Shown here in pieces: positions 58,441 through 64,000 of a DNA stretch of 64,000 nt. Source of the stretch: Erythrocercus mccallii. Lineage: Eukaryota; Chordata; Aves; Passeriformes; Dicruridae. Positions within the stretch are counted from its first letter, which is position 1; every line of letters starts with the position of its first letter. The notes under the pieces were generated by a model, which ran no database searches, was not told the origin of the DNA, and saw nothing but the letters and a program-made list of their open reading frames with translations. The stretch lies in NCBI GenBank assembly GCA_013397435.1, contig VZRG01000188.1, positions 186,001 through 250,000 on the forward strand, in the 5' to 3' direction. A program made the translations under genes and the position numbers.

Positions 58441-58446
58441 AACTGC

Positions 58447-58789
58447 TGTGGGCCTGATATTTCTGAGCCTGAGAATTACTAGTCCTTGCCAAGGGAAAAA
58501 TTTCAACAGTTTTTTCTTTCCCAAACAACTTTGTGTAAATAATTATTTTCTTGCCATAACTTTTCTAAGTAAACAATATTCCTTTCCCATAATATTTTCT
58601 CTCCCAGGTGTTGTTTGCTATTTCTGTTACTTAACCAATGAAGAGAGGTGTCAATTCTATGGACCAGCAATGTGTCTTTTTAGTGCAGCATGTTATACAA
58701 AGGCTGAATGAATTGTAAATAAAGCCTTCTGATTCTCTTCTGCCTTCTAACTGGAGTCTAGCATCTTAATTTCGTGTCCTATTGTGACA
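58447..58789 (+). mobile_element. Solo LTR, class II (ERVK-like), plus, 343 bp
   Basis: Sister copy of the LTR at 27266-27566. It begins TGTGGGCCTGATATTTCTGA and shares CCAATGAAGAGA, GCATGTTATA, AATAAAG (AATAAA at 58718-58723) and the end TTCGTGTCCTATTGTGACA. The flanks are AACTGC (58441-58446) and GACTGC (58790-58795), a 6-bp target duplication with one substitution. It is about 40 bp longer than the first copy, mostly in U3. No internal genes, so a solo LTR. Confidence 0.9.
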
Positions 58790-58795
58790 GACTGC

Positions 58796-61700
58796 CCAGG
58801 ATACACCCTAGAAATGCCTTTGCTCTTTCCTCTCTCTATCTCCCTGCAGCTGACTCCTGTGGCAAAGGGGAAGCTGCATATCATAAACACAGTGCCCTGG
58901 ATTTAGGCCCTCCACAAACAATGGTATTCCCTTAGAAGGGAAAATAATAGCCTTGGCACTGTCAAACATATGCATTTTAAACCAGTCATATAGAAATAAA
59001 TCTCATTTTATCAGTGCTGGAGTCTTCTCCTGTGGCACTTAATCATGGTCCCCATGGCAGTTCTGCCAGCACAAGGGCTGCAGAGCTGGGCCCAGAAATG
59101 GCAGTCACAGGTTGGTGCTGTTCGATTATTCATTTTTAGGCAGTCAGTAAATTACAGAGGAGAGATAGGAGTCCCATTTTACAAGGTAATAACAGCCTGG
59201 ATTTTAGCAGAGAACGAGTCACTTTGTCTGGATTTCAGGCAATAAATCAAGGCCCAGTTGTTCAGCTATTATTTATAATATTTCATGGATATTGCCAAAT
59301 AATTCAAAACTGTGATTAATGCAACCCACTCCAGAAACTCTACATTGTGCCAAAGCAAATTATCAGGGGTCTGTCTGAGTAGGGAAAGATGACATAAGGG
59401 AGGTATCCATACTCCTTTTCTTCTTCCTAAGGTAATAGATCAATCTTAAATATCCAAGTTTCCTGGCATATTTCTTCAAAGGGTACTCCATCCAATAGCC
59501 CTGAAAAGATGAGAATTCTCATGAAGACATTGGTGAGACACCTAATGGACCTGTGGCTTTAGGACTTAATTTTATTTGACTTTGAAGTTACTTCTGCTCT
59601 GAGGAAGCAACTAATTCTGTTGCTTTCAGTGGCACATAAGAGGTCTGCATGTTTTCCTCAGACTTCCTCAAATATGTTTGTAAGTGACATAATTCCAGCT
59701 ATCCTCTTCTAGCAAAACTTTCAGTTGTGGAGAGAAGTGCAAAATATATTCTAAAGTCCAAACACACTCATGCACAGAGTGATAAAAATCTTCTAGAAAT
59801 CATGAGCAATCAGTCTTGCTCCAGATGACAATACCTGGCTGAGAAAATCCTTGTATCGTAGAAGAACAACCCTTTATTTACTGCTTGAAACTTGCAGATC
59901 TAGGATAAATTTTAGCAAACTGGTACCTGGTCCATCTTCTGTCAGAATATTCAGAGATTTCTGCTTGGATATATTTTATACTCAGTACCCATTTGCCCAT
60001 TGCATTAAATATTTTTTTTCACTTCCCAGTTCACTTTCAATGTCTTCAGTGCTCAGATATGCACAGATTTTTATCTGCAGGAAATATTACTTTAAAGACA
60101 CTTTACAAAGCTACCACACTTGCTTTTTTTTTAGTGCATACTTCTAATAGGGAGTGCTGTCAGTATTAAGGCTTGTGCATTGACTGAAAATGCAATAATT
60201 ACAGTCAGTCAGTAATTCCTTTCCCTTCCCTCTGTTCTTCCTCTCCTCTGATTCATAAATCAGAATAGACAATTTATTGAATTAAAAATGTCCCATGTAA
60301 AAGGATCATTCTGTTAATTTAGTGTTTTTATGGTCCCTCCATGGTGCTGGAAAAGTGGAGGAGAACCCAAATGGAAAAATAAGGAGCTCAAGCATATCCT
60401 GATGCATAAGTCTACCTCATTATCAAGAAGCATCAGTTCAAATAAGTAGCTTGAACAATTTGAAAAGTTTCTCATAATTTTTCTCCCTGTTTTGGTGAAT
60501 TCTAAACAAAGTAGTCTCAATGCACTGCTCTGCAGCAGGGACCTGAGCTCTCCTTGGCCACTGCAGGAGGTAGTCAACAGCTGGGTAACAATTTCCCTCT
60601 GGTAGTTTGGAACATCCTGGAGAGTAAACTGGGTGAATAGAGGGTGCTCAAAGTGGCTCCAGAAAATCCTGGTTTCTGAGGCATTGCAGTCACTTCACTA
60701 TTTAGGTGAATAAATAAACAAGACATTCCTACTTCAAGTACATGAAGCAGTTTTATTCAGAAATTTTGCCACAATTAATCAGAACTAAATCAAGTATCCG
60801 TCTCACATGATACATTCTCAGTTCAGTTTCTGAAATATTAGAGAAGGGGGTTAAAAACACAGGATTTTTTTCTGTAAGTTATAGATATGTGAAAATATTT
60901 TAGATGTTTTATTATTATGTATATATTATATATAAAAGTCTGTGTATTCCATATAAATATACATACACATTAAATAACATAGTTTTAGTCTAAATGGACA
61001 TATGATATAATTATATATGATATATTATACAAACATATTTTATTTAAGAGTATATATATTATAGATACATACTTTTAAAGAATCATAGCATTTTTTTATT
61101 AGTTCATTGCCTATTAGGAACTGAAACTTTTCCCTTGGAGCGTTTTACATTTTTGTTTATTTAGGTAGATACGAAAATAAATATTACTAATCCTGATGTT
61201 AAATTCCTGCCTGCATTTTTCCTCTAAATAAGCTAAACACAATCATCAGTGCAATGAAACCCATGGCGCCAAAGCCTGCAAAGAGACTCAAAGCCTTTAG
61301 CAAGAGTAATTACAGTTGTTCCACATTTCCCAGCTAATGGCTTAATTGAGTGCCTGGAACATGTGATGCTTACAGGAAAAATCATCATTCTTATAACTGA
61401 CTTTTCCATCTCACTTTCTCTGTCATTTTGTGTGTTCTCTTGGGCACAGAAGTGGAAGTTACTGTTTTTTATCTTATAGAACTCTGTATCACATTTAACC
61501 AACAATTACAGATTCTGTTTCTGTTGCAACTGTGTACCAGTTATTAGGATTGCAGCATTCCTAAAGCCACCGACATGAAATAGAATCACTTTACTCATAG
61601 CATAGAAGGATTCTGATGTGAGAGGGAATTGGCATTTGCTCCTTCTAATTTCATGTACATGGGGCACATCATTTCTTTTGAACAAGTTTGAGCTGCAGTA

Positions 61701-63707
61701 GCAGGAGTTTGTTTGCCTTTCTCTGAACACCTACACTACCTGTAAATAACAAGACAATTGTCCCAGAAAAGACAATTTTTCATCATAGATACTCTCATTG
61801 ACTCCAAAGATGATTTAGGCATTCAAATCCATCCTTTTCTCAATTTTTAAATTTTCTTCATTTTCTATCTTCTTTTATTTTACTTTCACCATCCACTCAG
61901 TTAAAAGAGAAAGTAAATAACAGAGCTTCGAAATTTTCTGATAGAACAATTTTCCACTTGAAAGTGGCAACACAACAGAACCTATATGAAACTGTAACCA
62001 CTATAGCTATTTTTAAAGGTTATTACCTACACAATTTGTAACAGGATTGTTGCTTTGACTATAATAGAAGTGCCTTGGGCCCTGACCTAATATTAACCAG
62101 CCAGGCCTGTTTTTCCTTGTGGATTGGAGCAGATGACCTCATGAGATTTCTGTAACCTGAGTTAATATAGATATATCAAGTTTTATGCTACTGCAATAAG
62201 AAAGCAGTTAAAATATGGGAATAGTTTTCTCTGGAGTCATAAGATCTTGATTTTTCAAGAGATTACTTGCTTGAAACTAAATTTGAAAATGCCCTAATCC
62301 TTGTGGTACTCAAAATCCATATTGAATAGGTTTCATAGACAAATCTAGTACTCTTTTATTCTTTCTGAATACTATTCCTGGCATAAATAGACAGATGTCA
62401 TTTAGCATTAAAGGATTTAGGATATGGTTTATCACAACCTTTGAGAACATTCACAAGGAGAAAATACATAATGTTAGATTGCATTTTAACCTAACATAAA
62501 GCAGCAAAAGTCAGTGCACTAAATGAACATCAACAACAAGAAAATTGAAGCTCTTCCAGGTAAATGGAACCAAAATCTATGATACTGGTATTCAACAATA
62601 TTCATAACTTTCACAGGCTGTGGATTTCAGCACCATTCTGTGCCCTTAAACACAGATCATATGTCTTTCTGTTGAAAAATGTATCTTCCACCTTAAACCC
62701 ATACTGGTGGGTTATACTAAAGAACTGTAATATTTTATTTTTTTATGTATAATGTATTTTTCTGTATGATGTACCAGAGTGGGACTACTTATGATTATGA
62801 TCTCTGTTACCTCCACAAAGTGCTCTCTCCTTGAGACGTAAATACCTACTTGCTCAAATACATGGCCACCATTCATCTACCTGAAAAAAAGTTCATGCAA
62901 AAAGAAGAACACTTTGGGGTTTTTTTAAGCCATTTCTCCCACAACAACTTCTCTCTTTTTATAGCTTTTCTTCTGCTCCAAGTTATTATTATTCTCACAC
63001 CGTCCCGTATTTCACACTACATGTTTATTGGCAGCAGTGTACAGTGTTCCAGGCAGCACAGGAATCCACAATTTACTGACTCCCTTCCCCTCCAGTGAGC
63101 ATTGAAAGATGTTCCAGTTGATCTCCTGAAGTTCCTTGATGGCCTTTGGGCTGACCTGGGTGGCAGCTGGTCCTGTGGGTTACCCGAGGTTCAGGCTAAA
63201 GCACCAAACTGAACTTGTTCAAAATTCATAGCTCTCTGTGCTTGCCTGATACTTTTAATTTACATGCTCTCTGCACAGATTGTGTCTACACTTAGGAGGA
63301 ACTCTGACTTTAATCCTGACTACCATCCTCGAACTATCAGGTCAGTTGCCTATTTATATAAATTCTCAGGCAGCCCCTGCAATCAGAATCACCCTTGGGG
63401 TCTGATGATGCTTTCAACCTTCTGATTTCGCAAATGGTTCTCCCCTGGACCACTTGGTGGAAATGGGTTCAGAAAGGCTGGCGTGTCTTGGATAATTTAG
63501 GCACTGGTGAGCCTGTCTCGGTGTCAGGGAAATGCAAATACATCTCCTGTCCCCTCAGAAGCTGTGTCACTGCCCCAGTCAAGGCCAGAATTCAGTCCAG
63601 GTGACCAGGCAGTGACTGGATGCTCAGAGCAGAGCTGAACTTCTCCTAAACTCTATTGAATCTGTTGTAACTTAGTACAAAACAACCATGAAGGTGACTA
63701 GAGGTGA
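58796..63707. other. Long single-copy stretch, AT-rich centre
   Basis: About 4.9 kb free of recognisable mobile elements. A strongly AT-rich block lies at 60895-61078. A tiny exon-like frame at 61281-61199 (minus) is listed among the findings. Nothing else is supported. Confidence 0.5.
60895..61078. repeat. AT-rich low-complexity block (TATATA-like)
   Basis: Repeated TATATA/ATATAT runs with self-complementary pieces (for example TATATATTATATATAAAAG-like stretches), interrupted by unique bases. Confidence 0.85.
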
Positions 63708-63782
63708 CTAGAAGATGTCCCTGCTCACAGCAAAGAGGTGAAAGTCCCTTCCAGTCCAAACTATTCCATGGTTCCATGAATC
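63708..63782 (+). mobile_element. CR1 LINE fragment (plus), terminal ~75 bp
   Basis: GAAGATGTCCCTGCTCACAG, GAAAGTCCCTTCCAGTCCAA and the tail ACTATTCCATGGTTCCATGA. Just upstream GAGGTGACTA is duplicated. Confidence 0.88.
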
Positions 63783-64000
63783 CCCATCCTTGAGGGCAAG
63801 ATTGGGAGCTCAACAGGACAGCACAGGAGATGAACATAGGCTACAGGAGAAAAAAATTCCTCTGACCAAATGCAGGCAGCTCATGTGAGATAAATTACAC
63901 CTACAATTTAATAATTTCATTACTCTCTCCTTAGCTCTAAAAAGGAGAACATAATAACTTGTTTAAAAGGTGATGCCCAGCTGAGAAAACACCCACGTTA

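Noticed and set aside
1..64000. tRNA, rRNA, snRNA genes or a prokaryotic-type operon
   Set aside because: No cloverleaf B-box pairs, rRNA blocks or closely packed co-directional genes were seen by eye; a tRNAscan/Infernal run would settle small RNAs.

Overview
This window looks like gene-poor nuclear DNA from a bird, most probably a songbird. It is AT-rich and poor in CpG, with no dense long reading frames and no operon-like layout. It is littered with 5'-truncated CR1 (chicken repeat 1) LINE copies. Their 3' ends show the CR1 hallmarks: an ATTCTATG/ATTCTGTG octamer tail and the block read on the opposite strand as GGTTGGAAGGGACCTTAAAG. Several solo LTRs resemble avian endogenous retrovirus families. 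No gene, exon chain, tRNA, rRNA or CRISPR array can be named with certainty, so most of the window is best read as intergenic or large-intron sequence.

Layout: I recognise 28 CR1 loci (9 on +, 19 on -), about 6.5 kb in total when the listed intervals are summed. The two longest are minus-strand copies at 34987-35768 and 53879-54605. They retain broken pieces of the CR1 ORF2 reverse-transcriptase C-terminal end. A plus-strand piece at 53549-53873 keeps a degraded reverse-transcriptase motif A. Five LTRs add about 2 kb. A minus-strand solo LTR (24607-25328) sits inside a CR1 with a 5-bp target duplication CAACC. A plus-strand solo LTR (27266-27566) sits inside another CR1 with a 6-bp duplication CTTGAC. 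A sister copy lies at 58447-58789 (AACTGC/GACTGC). A different, older LTR family is present at 36760-37250, with only its 3' end at 49159-49301. A pyrimidine microsatellite surrounds the one assembly gap (46519-46893).

The rest is single-copy DNA. The best candidate for a real coding segment is a minus-strand, terminal-exon-like frame at 31222-31497. It has a strong polypyrimidine/AG acceptor, codon use that looks like coding, several CpGs, a stop, and an AATAAA about 115 nt downstream. I cannot identify the protein. A weaker plus-strand candidate lies at 33736-33990. Small tandem duplications (for example a perfect 41-bp doublet at 51041-51122) and a few palindromic or homeodomain/E-box-like clusters are noted.

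I found no convincing new biological system. The most informative observations are the nested LTR-in-CR1 insertions, which give relative ages, and the unidentified exon candidate.
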